Positions 44,379-56,069 of a stretch of 64,000 nt of DNA are shown here, one piece after another (the first letter of the stretch is position 1; each line of letters begins with the position of its first letter). The notes below the pieces were generated by a model that was given only the letters and a program-made list of their open reading frames with translations, had not been told where the DNA came from and did no database searches. The DNA is from Mycoplasma yeatsii GM274B (GTDB taxonomy: Bacteria > Bacillota_I > Bacilli_A > Mycoplasmatales > Mycoplasmataceae). The position numbers and the translations under genes are program-made. Where the stretch lies: NCBI RefSeq assembly GCF_000875755.1, contig NZ_CP007520.1, forward strand, positions 744,001-808,000. Reading direction: 5' to 3'.

Positions 44379-44768
44379 TTATCAAATAAATGCTAATACT
44401 TCTCCACCAGCGTTTGCTAGGCGAGCTTTTTTACCAGTCATAATTCCTTGTGATGTTGAAACGATTGAGATACCTAATCCGTTTAATACTTGTGGGATTT
44501 CGTTAGCTTGTGCATAAACTCTTAAACCAGGTTTTGAAATTTTCTTTAATCCTTGAATTACTCTAGTTTTTCCTTGGTATTTTAATTCGATAGTGATAGT
44601 TTTTTTAACATCACCTTCAACAGTGAAGTTTGAAATGAATCCTTCTTCTTTTAAAATTTTTGCTATCTCTAATTTTACTTTGCTTGATGGAACACTTACA
44701 GTTTTTAAGTATCTTTGGTTAGCATTTCTAATTCGAGTTAACATATCTGCAATAACATCTGTAGTCAT
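44379..44768 (-). CDS. rpsH: 30S ribosomal protein S8
   Basis: This 129-residue S8 contains [27 protein letters not shown] and [18 protein letters not shown]. The last codons are TGA then TAA, so the protein ends in the usual FIW; stopping at TGA would lose the terminal Trp. Confidence 0.96.
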
Positions 44769-44793
44769 ATCTAATTGATTCCTTTCTTAATTT

Positions 44794-44979
44794 CTATCAT
44801 GAAGCTTTTCTAATACCAGGAATTTGTCCTTCATAAGCAAATTTTCTAAAGCAAACACGGCAAATTCCAAATTTTTTAAGCACAGCGTGTGGTCTACCAC
44901 AGTTATTACAACGTGTGTAATTTCTAACAGCAAATTTTTGATGTTTTTGTTGTTTTACTTTTAATGATTTTTTAGCCAT
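44794..44979 (-). CDS. rpsN: 30S ribosomal protein S14, zinc form
   Basis: This 61-residue short S14 has zinc ligands Cys24, Cys27, Cys40 and Cys43 ([12 protein letters not shown]). It ends PGIRKASW with the Trp coded by UGA just before TAG, which restores the conserved C-terminus. Confidence 0.96.
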
Positions 44980-44998
44980 CTATACAGTTCTCCCTTTA

Positions 44999-45541
44999 TT
45001 ATTTTTCGAATGGCATTCCCATTTTTTCTAATAATACGAATGCTTCTTTATTAGTTTTAGCAGAAGTTACAATTGTGATATCCATACCACGTAATCTTTG
45101 AACTTTATCATAATCAATTTCTGGGAAGATGATTTGTTCTTTAATACCTGTTGTATAATTTCCAAATCCATCAAATGAAGTTTTTGACACACCTCTAAAG
45201 TCACGAACACGTGGTAAAGCAACGTTGATTAATCTATCTAAGAAATCATACATTTTTTTACCTCTTAAAGTAACTTTAGTTCCAATTGGCATTCCTTCTC
45301 TTAATTTGAATACCGCTAATGATTTTTTAGCTTTTGTAATTAATGGTTTTTGACCAGATAATTTTTCTAATTCAGATACTGCTGCATCTAATTTTTTAGT
45401 ATCAGTTGTAGCATCTCCGATTCCCATATTTATAACGATTTTTTCGATTTTTGGTACTTGCATTACTGATTTGTAGTTTAATTCTTTAAATAATTCAGGA
45501 ACGATTTGTTCTTTGTATTTGATTTCTAATCTTGATTTCAT
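44999..45541 (-). CDS. rplE: 50S ribosomal protein L5
   Basis: This 180-residue L5 binds 5S rRNA. Seen are [33 protein letters not shown] and [22 protein letters not shown]. Standard length and order. Confidence 0.97.
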   Translation of the reverse strand: MKSRLEIKYKEQIVPELFKELNYKSVMQVPKIEKIVINMGIGDATTDTKKLDAAVSELEKLSGQKPLITKAKKSLAVFKLREGMPIGTKVTLRGKKMYDFLDRLINVALPRVRDFRGVSKTSFDGFGNYTTGIKEQIIFPEIDYDKVQRLRGMDITIVTSAKTNKEAFVLLEKMGMPFEK

Positions 45542-45562
45542 AACTTATCTATTCCCTTCTAA

Positions 45563-45889
45563 TTATCTAGCGCTTTTGATTTGTGTTTTTGATTTTTTAG
45601 CAACACGAATTTTTTTACCATCAGTAATTTCAAATCCAACTCTTGTAGTAGCTTCTTTGTTTTTTGGATCTTGTAATGCTACGTTTGAAATATGGATTTT
45701 TGCTGGAATTTCTTTAATTCCACCTTCAGTATCTTGGTTTGAAGGTTTAACGTGTTTTTTAACGTTAATTCCTTGAACTGATACTCATTGTTTATCTTTT
45801 GATAATGAGATGATTGGTCCTAATTCACCTTTATGTGAACCAGCGATTACTTTAACCACGTCACCTTTTAAGATTTTTGATTTTGCCAT
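45563..45889 (-). CDS. rplX: 50S ribosomal protein L24
   Basis: This 108-residue L24 starts [24 protein letters not shown] (KOW motif). It contains [17 protein letters not shown] and ends [10 protein letters not shown]. One Trp is UGA. It follows rplN by 13 bases. Confidence 0.96.
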
Positions 45890-45902
45890 TTGCTGGTTCC
45901 TC

Positions 45903-46271
45903 CTATAATACTTCTGGAGCTAGAGATGCGATTTTTGCAAATCCTGCTTCTTTAATTTCACGTGCGATTGGACCGAAAATACGAGTTCCACGTGGTGATT
46001 TATCATCTTTTACTAATACTGCTGCGTTTTCAGAAAATTTGATGTATGTTCCATCTTCTCTTCTTAATTCACGAGTAGTTCTAACAATAACAGCTTTAAC
46101 AACTTGACCTTTTTTAACAACTGCACCTGGAGCTGCAGAAATAACTGAACAAACAATAATGTCACCAATACCTGAGAATTTTCTAACTGAACCACCTAAG
46201 TTACGAATAACACGAACTTCTTTAGCACCTGAGTTATCTGCTACTTTTAATTTAGATAATGTTTGAATCAT
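45903..46271 (-). CDS. rplN: 50S ribosomal protein L14
   Basis: This 122-residue L14 starts [19 protein letters not shown] and contains [14 protein letters not shown] and [15 protein letters not shown]. Standard. Confidence 0.97.
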   Translation of the reverse strand: MIQTLSKLKVADNSGAKEVRVIRNLGGSVRKFSGIGDIIVCSVISAAPGAVVKKGQVVKAVIVRTTRELRREDGTYIKFSENAAVLVKDDKSPRGTRIFGPIAREIKEAGFAKIASLAPEVL

Positions 46272-46287
46272 ATAATTTTATCTCCTA

Positions 46288-46545
46288 TTATAAAGTTGCT
46301 TTTTCAATAACTTTAACTAATCTAAAGTTTTTAGTTTTTGATAAAGGACGTGTTTCCATGATTTCAACTTTATCACCCATTTGAGCGATTTGTTGTTCAT
46401 CGTGTGCTTTATATTTTTTAGAATATTTAACACGTTTTTTGTAGATTGGGTGGTTTTTGTAAGTTTCAACTAACACAGTAATAGTTTTGTCCATTTTGTC
46501 AGAAACAACTTTACCGATTAATGTTCTTCTACTATTTCTTTGCAT
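46288..46545 (-). CDS. rpsQ: 30S ribosomal protein S17
   Basis: This 85-residue S17 contains [40 protein letters not shown] and [16 protein letters not shown]. Its start lies inside the end of the extended rpmC gene (14-base overlap). Confidence 0.97.
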   Translation of the reverse strand: MQRNSRRTLIGKVVSDKMDKTITVLVETYKNHPIYKKRVKYSKKYKAHDEQQIAQMGDKVEIMETRPLSKTKNFRLVKVIEKATL

Positions 46546-47020
46546 CGTCTTTGTTCTCCTTTGTTACTTTTTTTCTAGGACTTGGTTTTTTTGCTTCTTT
46601 TTTTTCTTCAGCTTTAACTTCAGCTTTTTCCTCTTGACCTGCAGCCATTGCTTCAGCCATAGCTTGTTGCATGTCGTTTTCTTCTACTTCAGTTCCAAAT
46701 TGTTGATTGTATTGTTCTTCGATCATTTTTCTTTGTTTTGCTCTAACTTCTTTTCCTGCTTTTTCAGCTTCAGCAACTGCTGCGTTGTAATCAGCTTTGA
46801 TTACTTTGTTAGTGTTTTCTCCGCTTAAACGTCTTTCAGCTAAAGTTAATTCAATTCTTGCAATTTCTTTTTTAATTTCTTTAATACGGTGAGTTTGTTC
46901 TAAACTTCCAACTGCTGCTTGGAATTTTAAAGCAAATAATTCAGCTCTTTTAGATTCACCAGCTTTGATTAATTCATCAACTGATAAGTTTCTAATATCT
47001 GTCATTTTTGATTTAGCCAT
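46532..47020 (-). CDS. rpmC: 50S ribosomal protein L29 with long C-terminal extension
   Basis: The first 70 residues are L29 ([41 protein letters not shown]). L29 is normally about 65 residues; here the protein is 162. The added part is helical, Glu/Lys/Ala-rich and ends in a low-complexity tail ([16 protein letters not shown]). The frame is free of stops and overlaps rpsQ by 14 bases. Its ATG overlaps the rplP stop (TAATG). Confidence 0.95.
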   Translation of the reverse strand: MAKSKMTDIRNLSVDELIKAGESKRAELFALKFQAAVGSLEQTHRIKEIKKEIARIELTLAERRLSGENTNKVIKADYNAAVAEAEKAGKEVRAKQRKMIEEQYNQQFGTEVEENDMQQAMAEAMAAGQEEKAEVKAEEKKEAKKPSPRKKVTKENKDDAKK

Positions 47021-47433
47021 TAATTTTCACCTCTTTTAACAAATTTACAACGAATTGGAAGTTTGTGAGCAGCTAATCTTAAAGCTTCTCTTGCTACTTC
47101 TTCACTAACTTGAGCAATTTCGAACATAACTGTTCCTTTTTTAACAACTGCTACTCATTTTTCTGGGTTCCCTTTTCCTGATCCCATACGTACTTCTGCA
47201 GGTTTTTTAGACATTGACATGTGTGGGAAAATTCTCATTCAAATTTTTCCATCACGTCTCATGTAACGAGTCATAGCAATACGTGCTGCTTCGATTTGGT
47301 GGTTGTCAATTCAAGCACCATCTAAAGCCATTAATCCAAATTCACCAAAGTTGATTTCTTTAGCTCCTTTAGCTTTTCCTTCATAACTAACTCTGTGAGG
47401 TTTACGATATTTAGTTCTTTTTGGCATTAACAT
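47020..47433 (-). CDS. rplP: 50S ribosomal protein L16
   Basis: This 137-residue L16 starts [14 protein letters not shown] and contains [37 protein letters not shown] and [17 protein letters not shown]. Three Trp are UGA. GGAGG precedes ATG 47433. Confidence 0.97.
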
Positions 47434-47435
47434 AA

Positions 47436-48143
47436 TTATCTTTTTCCTCCTTTGTTAGCTTTTGGTTTTTCCATAACTGATGAAGATTTATTAGAATTTT
47501 TCATGTTTCCTAAAACTTCACCGTGGTTGATTCAAACTTTAACTCCGATTTGTCCATAAGTAGTTGGAGCTTCATATAAAGCATAATCAACATTAGCTCT
47601 TAAAGTTGATAGAGGAACTGAACCTTCTAAGTAACCTTCAGTACGAGCCATTTCAACTCCACCTAAACGTCCACTTACAGCAGTTTTAATTCCTTTAACT
47701 CCTGCTTTTAATGCTTTTCTAATTGCTAATTTTTGAACTGTTCTGAATGAAGCACGGTTTGTGATTTGTTCTCCAATTCATCTAGCAACTAAAGTTGCAT
47801 CAGCATCAGGGTTTGAAATTTCAACAACTTTAACATTAACTTTTAAGTTTCTGTTTTTAACTGTTTTTTTAACAGTTAAAGCAATATTTTCAACATTTTT
47901 ACCTTCTTGACCTAAAACGATAGCTGGACGAGCAGTTTTAATGATTAAAGTTAAATCTTTAGTAGTTCTTTCGATATCAATTTTTGATACAGCAGCATCT
48001 TTTAATAATTTGAATACAGCGTTACGAATTTTAATATCTTGATCTAATCATTTAACGTATTGAGTTTTTTCAGCATATCATCTGTTTTCTCAATCTCTAA
48101 CAATTCCTAAACGTAAAACATTTGGTGATACTTTTTGTCCCAT
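47436..48143 (-). CDS. rpsC: 30S ribosomal protein S3
   Basis: This 235-residue S3 starts [22 protein letters not shown]. It has the KH domain ([17 protein letters not shown]) and the C-terminal domain [24 protein letters not shown]. It ends in a Lys/Asn-rich tail. Most Trp are UGA. rplP starts two bases after it. Confidence 0.97.
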
Positions 48144-48159
48144 TTTCTACTTGTCCTTT

Positions 48160-48495
48160 CTATCTTTCGTCACTTACCACGATTACGATGTGGCTAGTTC
48201 TTTTTAGAATTTCATATGCTCTACCGTGAGCTCTTGGTCTAAAACGTTTTAATGTTGGTCCTTCGTTAACAAAGATTGTTTTAACGAATAATTTGTCAGC
48301 ATCCATACCGTTGTTGTTAACAGCATTAGCGATAGCTGAGTTTAATAATTTTAATACAGGTTCAACTGCATCTTTGTTTGTGTTTTGTAGAATTGCGATT
48401 GCATTTGCTACAGGTTTGTTTCTGATTGTATCTGCTACTAATCTAACTTTTCTAGGAGAGATACGAATCATAGATAATTTTGCTTTTGCTTCCAT
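48160..48495 (-). CDS. rplV: 50S ribosomal protein L22
   Basis: This 111-residue L22 contains [19 protein letters not shown] and the exit-tunnel hairpin segment [20 protein letters not shown]. Standard position between rpsS and rpsC. Confidence 0.97.
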   Translation of the reverse strand: MEAKAKLSMIRISPRKVRLVADTIRNKPVANAIAILQNTNKDAVEPVLKLLNSAIANAVNNNGMDADKLFVKTIFVNEGPTLKRFRPRAHGRAYEILKRTSHIVIVVSDER

Positions 48496-48516
48496 ATTAA
48501 TTCTTATCCCTTCCTA

Positions 48517-48789
48517 TTATTTTTTCTTACCTTTTTTCTTATCGTCACCATGTCCACCGAATTTACGAGTTGGAGAAAATTCACCTAATTTGTTTCCAAC
48601 CATATCTTCAGTAACATAAACTGGGATAAATTCTTTTCCGTTATAAACACCGAATGTTTTACCGATGAATTCAGGGAAAATAGTTGATCTACGTGATCAA
48701 GTTTTGATTACTTCTCCATCTTTAGCTGATTCAGCTTTTTTGAATAAGCTTTCATCAACGAATGGTCCTTTTTTCAATGATCTTGCCAT
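48517..48789 (-). CDS. rpsS: 30S ribosomal protein S19
   Basis: This 90-residue S19 starts [20 protein letters not shown] and contains [20 protein letters not shown] and [19 protein letters not shown]. The Trp is UGA, which is why the frame looks broken without code 4. Confidence 0.97.
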
Positions 48790-48810
48790 ATTATTTATTC
48801 TCCCTTTCTA

Positions 48811-49653
48811 TTATTTTTTATTACGTCTTCTTACAATTAGTTTTTCTGAAGCTTTTCTTGTGTTTCTTGTTTTTACTCCTAATGCAGGTTTTCCTCATGG
48901 AGTTACTGGAGATTTACGTCCAATTGGAGTACGTCCTTCTCCCCCTCCGTGTGGGTGGTCGTTAGGGTTCATTACAGATCCACGAACAGTTGGACGAATT
49001 CCTCTTCAACGGTTACGTCCTGCTTTTCCTCAGTTAACTAAATTGTATTCTTCGTTTCCAACTTCACCGATTGTTGCGTAACATTCAGCTAAAACTTTTC
49101 TAACTTCTCCAGATGATAAACGTAAAGTTACATATTTACCGTCATCATCTTTACCTAAGATTTGAACTGATGAACCAGCACTTCTTGCCATTTGTCCACC
49201 TTTTCCTGGTTTTAATTCAACGTTGTGAATTAAAGTACCTTCAGGAATGTTTTTTAATGGTGCAGCATTACCAACTTTGATGTCAGCATTTTCTGATGCA
49301 ACGATTTTCATTCCTACTTGCATTCCTTTAGCAAATAATACGTAACGTTTTTCTCCGTCTAAGTAGTTTACTAAACAGATGAATGCATTTCTGTTTGGAT
49401 CGTATTCGATTGATGCTATTGTTCCAACAACATCTCTTTTATTTCTTTTGAAATCAATAACACGGTATTTTTGTTTGTGCCCTCCACCTTTATGGCGAGT
49501 AGTAATTAAACCGCGGTTATTTCTTCCGGCTTTAGAACTTTTTGAAACAACTAATGATTTTTCAGGTGTATCTGTTGTAAGAATTTTTGAATAATCAATT
49601 GTAGTCATATTTCTACGACCATTAGTTGTTGATTTATATTTCTTAATTGCCAT
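48811..49653 (-). CDS. rplB: 50S ribosomal protein L2
   Basis: This 280-residue L2 contains [20 protein letters not shown] and the peptidyl-transferase region [18 protein letters not shown] (His about 234), ending [18 protein letters not shown] Trp codons occur in the C-terminal third. Standard S10 operon position. Confidence 0.97.
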
Positions 49654-49717
49654 GTTTTTCCCTTTCTATTTAATGCGCTTACAATAATTTATCCGGGTAG
49701 ATCTATCTATAAGTCGC

Positions 49718-50008
49718 TTATTCTGCTAAGTCATTTAAGACTTCTAATTGTTCACCAGCTTTTAAAGTGATGATTGCTTTTTTAAATGAATTTGTTTTTC
49801 CAACAAATCTTCCCACTCTTTTTTCTTTTCCGTCATAGTTCATAGTTCTAACTGATGCAACTTTAACTTCAAAGATTTCTTCAAAAGTTTTTTTAATTTG
49901 AACTTTGTTAGCTTTTTTATCTACTAAGAATGTATACACACCATTTTGATGTCCTAGGTATGACTTTTCTGTTAACACAGGTTTTTTAATAACTTCTGTT
50001 AAATGCAT
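49718..50008 (-). CDS. rplW: 50S ribosomal protein L23
   Basis: This 96-residue L23 starts [19 protein letters not shown] and contains [20 protein letters not shown]. It sits at the exit tunnel where SRP and trigger factor dock. The ATG overlaps the rplD stop as TAATG. Confidence 0.97.
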   Translation of the reverse strand: MHLTEVIKKPVLTEKSYLGHQNGVYTFLVDKKANKVQIKKTFEEIFEVKVASVRTMNYDGKEKRVGRFVGKTNSFKKAIITLKAGEQLEVLNDLAE

Positions 50009-50634
50009 TATGCGTATACCCCCTCAACTGCTAAAACAGCTTCTTCTGTAATTAATAATTTAGTTGCATTTAGTAAGTCAAACACATTTAATTGGTTAGC
50101 AGCTAATGTTTTAACTTTACTAATGTTGTTTGCTGATTTTAATACTAACTCATCTTTTTCTTTAGTAACGATTAGTGTTTTTTGATCATCAATTTTTAAA
50201 TCTTTCATTACTTCAACCATACCTTTTGTAGATGGTTTTGCAAATTCAAATTTGTCAACGATTACAAGATTGTTTTCTTTAGCTTTTAATGATAATGCTG
50301 ATCTAAATGCTAAAGCTCTAACTTTTTTGTTAACACTTTTTGTGTAATTAATATCAGGTGTTGGACCAAAGACAACTCCCCCACCTCTTCATTGAGGTGC
50401 TCTAATAGATCCTTGACGAGCACGTCCAGTACCTTTTTGTTTTCAAGGTTTACGTCCCCCTCCAGAAACTTCAGCACGGGTTTTAACTTTTCTAGTTCCT
50501 TGTCTTAAAGCAGCTTGTTGAGCAACAACAGTGTCATAAATAGCTTGTTGGTGAGGTTCGATTCCTCATACGTTATCATTTAAAGTAATTTCTTTAACTT
50601 CATTACCTTTAATATTTAAAACTTGTATTTTCAT
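50008..50634 (-). CDS. rplD: 50S ribosomal protein L4
   Basis: This 208-residue L4 has the tunnel loop [21 protein letters not shown] and [14 protein letters not shown] near the middle. It starts [16 protein letters not shown]. Trp codons are UGA. L4 also represses the S10 operon in several bacteria; not tested here. Confidence 0.97.
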
Positions 50635-50649
50635 CTGTTACCTCTCTAA

Positions 50650-51336
50650 TTAAGCTTCAGTTGATTCTGCTTCAACTTTTGCGTTTCTATTTAATAATTC
50701 TGCTGCTTGTTTGCTTTGTAGTCCTTTAACATTTTGTTTAATTTGAACAAATCCTTTTTTAGGTCCTGGAATTGATCCTTTAATTAACATTAAGTTGTTT
50801 GCTGAATCAATTGCAATGATTTCTAAGTTTTGGATAGTTCTTTTTGCATGTCCCATGTGACCTGCCATTTTTTTAGATTTAAAGATACGGTTAATGATTG
50901 CTCCCATTGAACCTATTCCACGGTGGTATCCTGATCCGTGTGCCATTGGTCCACGTGAGTAATTATGTCTTTTAATTCCTCCAGCAAATCCTTTACCTTT
51001 AGTAATTCCTGTAACATCAACGTATTCACCAGAAACGAATACATCACTAGCGTTAATAACTTGACCTAGTTCATATCCAGTCATGTTTCTGATTTCTTTT
51101 ACGAAGCGCTTAGGAGCTGAATTAGATTTTTTGAAGTGTCCTAATTCAGGTTTATTTACTAAGTTAACTCTTTTATCAACAGTTCCTAATTGAACAGCTG
51201 TATATCCGTCAGTTTCTTGTGTTTTAACTTGTAAAACTGTGTTTGGTTGAACCTCAACTACTGTAACTGGTACTAATTGTCCTGCTTCAGTAAATACTTG
51301 AGTCATTTCCAATTTACGTCCTAAGATTCCTTTCAT
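50650..51336 (-). CDS. rplC: 50S ribosomal protein L3
   Basis: This 228-residue L3 starts [21 protein letters not shown] and contains [20 protein letters not shown] and GSIGMG-like HRGIGSMGA. It ends in a short acidic tail. AGGAGG precedes ATG. Confidence 0.97.
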   Translation of the reverse strand: MKGILGRKLEMTQVFTEAGQLVPVTVVEVQPNTVLQVKTQETDGYTAVQLGTVDKRVNLVNKPELGHFKKSNSAPKRFVKEIRNMTGYELGQVINASDVFVSGEYVDVTGITKGKGFAGGIKRHNYSRGPMAHGSGYHRGIGSMGAIINRIFKSKKMAGHMGHAKRTIQNLEIIAIDSANNLMLIKGSIPGPKKGFVQIKQNVKGLQSKQAAELLNRNAKVEAESTEA

Positions 51337-51415
51337 TGTTTTCCTCCTAATTGATAATCATGTATATTCGGGCAAATTTTATATTTTGTATTTTCTAATG
51401 AATTTAAGAAGATTA

Positions 51416-51724
51416 TTATAATTTAATTTCAATATCTACACCGCTAGGTAATTGAACTCTTTTTAGAACATCCATTGTAGCTGGTGTTGGGTTTAAAATT
51501 TCTAATAATCTTTTGTGTGTTCTCATTTCAAATTGTTCTCTTGAGTATTTGTAAACGTGAACAGATCTTAAAATAGTAATAATTTGTTTTTCTGTTGGTA
51601 ATGGGATTGGTCCACGAACTTTAGCACCAGTACCTTCAGCGGCTTGAATTATTTTAGCGATGCTTTGATCAACAATAGCGTGATCATAGCCTTTTAATTT
51701 AATTCTCATTTTTTGTTCTGCCAT
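51416..51724 (-). CDS. rpsJ: 30S ribosomal protein S10
   Basis: This 102-residue S10 starts [20 protein letters not shown] at ATG 51724 after AGGAGG. An in-frame start 60 bases upstream would add 20 non-conserved residues and is rejected. It contains [22 protein letters not shown]. First gene of the S10 operon, which runs without a visible terminator to secY. Confidence 0.97.
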   Translation of the reverse strand: MAEQKMRIKLKGYDHAIVDQSIAKIIQAAEGTGAKVRGPIPLPTEKQIITILRSVHVYKYSREQFEMRTHKRLLEILNPTPATMDVLKRVQLPSGVDIEIKL

Positions 51725-51753
51725 GCTAACCTCCTGTTTTATCATTTTATCAA

Positions 51754-51773
51754 CAACACTTACCAGTGTGTTG
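51754..51773 (-). promoter_or_regulatory. Leader hairpin of S10 operon
   Basis: CAACAC-8 bases-GTGTTG forms a hairpin about 30 bases before rpsJ, in a leader of roughly 90 bases. It could serve ribosomal protein feedback. A TAGAAT at about 51815 is a possible -10 with a poor -35. Confidence 0.4.
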
Positions 51774-51895
51774 TAATAGAGCACACAAAATATACATGCA
51801 ATTTATATTCTACACTATTTATATGAAAATGCTATATCTATTTTTCATTATTTTTCAAAAGATAAATAGTCAATAAAAATGAGATAAATAAAATA

Positions 51896-51921
51896 AAAAA
51901 TAGTCTAAAAAGACTATATTT
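51896..51921 (-). terminator. Terminator of pot operon
   Basis: AATAGTC pairs with GACTATT around a short A/T loop, followed by a T run on the minus strand. It overlaps the potCD stop and insulates it from rpsJ. Confidence 0.85.
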
Positions 51922-54900
51922 TTCCTGCAACTATTTTTGTAAATTTATTAACTAAATAATTATCAACTTTACCGTTATATGTATAAGCTAATTTTTCATT
52001 ACCATTTAGTTTGAATTTATCTTCTTGAGAAGTTATTGGAAGATATAGATTTTTAGATTCTCAGTAGAATCCTTTGTCTTCACCTTCGCTACTTGTAATT
52101 TCTTCATCAACAGAAACTAATGGAGAAGCTTGACCTACATATTCAGAAACAGCAAGAGCATTTTCATATATAAAGTTAATAAAATCGTATGATAACTTTA
52201 AGTTTCTACACTCTGTTGAAATAACCATACTATCAGAATAGATATTTGTTGTTTCGTATCTTATTTCTGTTTTACCATCAACTTGAACTTTGTGTTCTTT
52301 ATTTGGTCTTCCAAAGATGTAACCTTTTGTTCCACCAATTGGATCACCTTCTTCATCTCTTAGAGTGTTAGCAGTAGCTGCATCTCCATTATACATAAAT
52401 GCGAAATCAAAGTTACCAATTGTAGCTTTATCAATTAGATCATCACCGTTTAATGAAACATTAGGATTTCTAACTAACTCTTGAACATATTTTGCAGCTT
52501 GATCTACAACTTCTTTGCTTTCAATATTAACAATTTGACCAACACGTTGTGCACCGATCATAAATATGTTTTTAGGGTCATTATTTAAAACAACGTTTTT
52601 TCCAGCTTTAGCTGCTTCTCATAAAATTTCTCAACTTAAAGTTGAATTTTTTATTTCGGTTTCATTTGTTTCTTCAACAAATTCAACACCTTGTTCTTTT
52701 AAGAATTGTTTGTTTTCTTTTGTTGGATTAACAATGATTGACATATCTCCTCATAAATAAGGAACTGCATAATCTATAATTGAATCAGTCTTTAAGTATT
52801 TCGCTTCTGAATCTTCTTTTTTATCATCTTTGTTTTCTTCTACTTCACGTTCAATAAGTTTAACTTCTGATTTAACCATTGTTTCTAATAATGGAGTTTG
52901 AATTTGTTTAGGTTTTTCTTGTTCTTCAGTTGACTCGGAATTTGAGTTATTTTCTTGGTCAGTGTTTTCTTCAGTAGACATTAAAGTTACATTTTCATCT
53001 TTGTTTTCTTCTGTACTATCTTCAGGTTTGTTAAAAGAAATTTCATTTCCATTTCTATCTTTAAAAGTACCTCAAACATTTAATTTAGAATAATCTAGTT
53101 TTTGAATTCTTCCTTCGTTAGCTAAACGTTGAATCATATAGTCACTAGGAACCATAACATCATAACCAACTGTTTGAATTTTATTGTATAAATTCTCATT
53201 TGAGTCATAAGTTTGATAACTTATTTTTACTTTATGTTCTTTTTCAAATTTTTCAATCAATTCTTCATCAATATACTCTCCTCAGTTAGCAACAATTAAA
53301 TCATAAGTATTGTTTAAAACATAAGCAGTAGTTAATCCTGAAAATGCACCAGCTGTTAAAATAACAACTGAAAAAGTTTTTCAAGTTCTTGCGATAAATG
53401 ATTGAGCATGATATTTTGATTGATTTTTAATTAATAATTTCTTTTGTAAATTAATTACGTGTTCACTTAGTTTGTTAAGTTGGATTTGTTTTTTATCAAT
53501 TTTATTTTGATATTTAGTTTCAAAGTTTGAAATTAGTTTTTGTTTTTCTTCTTCTAAATGTTGGATTTGATCTTGATCATCACACATTTGAATTTTTAAA
53601 TCAATTTGATTTGTGATTAAAACTTTTTTATAAATTCTAGTTAGAACTTCATCAATTTTATCTGTTAGTTCATTAATTTTATTTTTTCTAACATCTTGAA
53701 AGTCATGTAGTTTTTCAACAACCATTCTTAACTTGTAGTGATCTTTTCCCTCTTCAAGTTCTATGATTCATTCTTCAAGATAATTAATTTTATTTTTATA
53801 TCATTCAACAAGTTTTTTAGATGGATCTTTTTCTTGTTTTAGTTCTTTTTTTAGAGTTCTAATTTTAGCTTTAATTTTTTTAATTTTTAAACTAGCTGTT
53901 TTTTCACGTTCTTTAATAACTTCAATTTTATCTTCTAAAAACTCAATCTTTTCTTCTAAGTTTTGAATTTGTAAAGTTAGTTTAGCTGCTTTTTTAACAT
54001 CAGTTGTTTTTGATAACTGTTTGTTTAATTGGTTTAATTTTTTATTAGCTTTTTTTAATCTAGCTTCATAACGTTTTTCTTTACCTATTTTTGATTTTAG
54101 TTTATATTGCTTTCATTGAAGTTTAGAAATCTTTTTATCATAGTTATTAGCTTTGAAAATAAATAATCTAAATTTTAAAATAAAGTATTTAAATCATAAA
54201 CTTAATCTAAATGAAGTTTTAATTATAGTTTTATTATTTAAAGTATCTTTTAAATTTTCTAATTCTTTGTTTAATTTAGATAATTCTTTTAATTTATAAG
54301 TATTGTTTTGAATTTTTTGTTTTGTTTCAGTTTTATATTGTTTATAAATAACAATTGCATTTCAAGTAATAATACAAATAGCAATTATTGCAACTAGACC
54401 TGTACCAAAAGCGAATACAAAAGGTTTAATTTTTTTAGCTGTATAAATGAATGTAGAAATGTTTGTTTGATCTCCACCAGTAAAATAAGAAATAATAAAG
54501 TCATCAAAACTCATTGCAAAAGCTATTGCACTTGCAGTAATGATAGCTGGTTTTAAAATAGGAATAATAACTTTAAACATAACTTGATGGTTCTTAGCAC
54601 CTAAATCATAACTAGCATCAATTAAGCTTGGATCAATTTTTCTTAATCTAGGCATAACTGTAATTAATACATAAGGCACGTTGAATGAAATATGAGCCAT
54701 AATCAATGTTAAGATCCCAAATTTTAATCCACTTAATAAAAATACAATCATCAATGAAACTGCAGTAACAACATCAGCATTAATTAATGGAACATTAGCA
54801 ATTGAATATCATTTATTTCTTGTTGCTCTTTTTGTTTTACTTAAACCAATAGCAGCAAGTGTTCCAATAATTACTGAAACGATTGTTGAGACAACTGCAA

Positions 54901-55093
54901 CAAATATAGAAGTAAAAATTGATTTTAAAAATGGTGAATTAGAAAACATATCTTTATATCATCTAAATGAAAATCCACCTCATCCTAAAGTAGTTTCTCC
55001 ACCACTAAATGAAAGTACAACCATTGCAACAATCGGTGCATAAATAAAAGCGATAATTATTGCAAAGTAACTATTTTTTAAGAATCTTTTCAT
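51914..55093 (-). CDS. potCD: PotC-coiled coil-PotD fusion, polyamine ABC permease plus binding protein
   Basis: A 1059-residue single frame, unbroken except for UGA Trp. Residues about 1-250 are a six-helix PotC permease with the EAA loop IDASYDLGAKNHQVMFKVIIP. Residues about 260-565 are Lys/Glu/Leu-rich coiled coil, predicted cytoplasmic. A helix at about 572-592 crosses the membrane. The remainder (about 595-1059) is a PotD-like solute-binding domain (YDVMVPSDYMIQRLANEGRIQKLDYSKL) with an inserted acidic, Glu/Asn-rich loop at about 665-760. It imports spermidine or putrescine with PotA and PotB. Permease-binding protein fusion is known in this mycoplasma group; the length of the coiled coil is notable. 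It overlaps potB by 23 bases. Confidence 0.92.
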
Positions 55094-56066
55094 TTTTCTT
55101 ACCACCCCTTACTTCAAATTTATTACTTAATAATTTCATAATTATAATAATAGCAAATACCATGATAGCTAAAACAACTGAAATTGCTGCACCAAATCCA
55201 AAATCACTTCCTTGGAAGAAGTATGATTCAATAGCTTGAGCAATTAAGTTAATTTTTCCATCACCCATATAATGAACAACTATCAGACTAGTTGCTGCTT
55301 GAACTAAAACTAAACTAAATCCAGTTAAAACTCCTGGCATTGATGAACGTAATGTTATAGTTCAAAAAGTTTTAAAAGGTGAACAACCTAAGTCTTGAGC
55401 TGCATCTTCTAAATCTCTAGGTCTTGATTCTAGTGAATCATAAATTGGAGCTATTGCAAAAGGTAAGAACATATAAGTCATACCAATAACCATCGCAATT
55501 GGTGTACCAATTGAAGATGCTGCAAATAAGTAAAATAAAGATCTAAGTCCTAAAACTTTTAAAAGCATAGAAATTCACATAGGCATTGTAACAATTACTC
55601 ACATGTTTCTTGCTAGAATTTTTGATCTCATTTTAGACATAATTAATGCAATTGGATAACCCATTAAAACACACATAAGTCCTGCAGCAAATGCGTAAGC
55701 AATTGAAAGTAATAATGAAATCATAAGATCGTTATCAGTAAATAAAGTAATGAATTTTTCAATAGATATTCTAAAAAGTTTAATTCCATCAGCTGGTTGA
55801 ACAACAGCATAAATAACAATCAGAATTAAAGGAAGCACAACTAAAAATGACATTACTACAAAAAATGGTAATAATATCGGTCATACTTTTCCTTTTGCAA
55901 AATTAAACATTTTAGTTTGAGAAAGTCGGTTATTAATTTCTTTTATTTTTAATCTGAAATTTTCACGTTTGATTTGTTCTTTTTGATCATCAATAGCTTC
56001 TTCAAGTTCTTCTTGATTAAAACCATTTAAGTTAACTTGAACGTCTTTTATGTTTTTTTCTTTCAT
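55071..56066 (-). CDS. potB: Spermidine/putrescine ABC permease PotB
   Basis: This 331-residue permease has a cytoplasmic N-terminal extension of about 60 residues, Glu/Lys/Asn-rich, then six helices. The EAA loop reads DLEDAAQDLGCSPFKTFWTITL, which docks PotA. It ends in a basic tail (KFEVRGGKKNEKILKK). It starts three bases after potA and overlaps potCD. Trp codons are UGA. Confidence 0.93.
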
Positions 56067-56069
56067 AAA

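Noticed and set aside
51725..51784. A 20-residue N-terminal extension of S10
   Set aside because: Not conserved in S10; AGGAGG lies before ATG 51724, and the region holds the leader hairpin.
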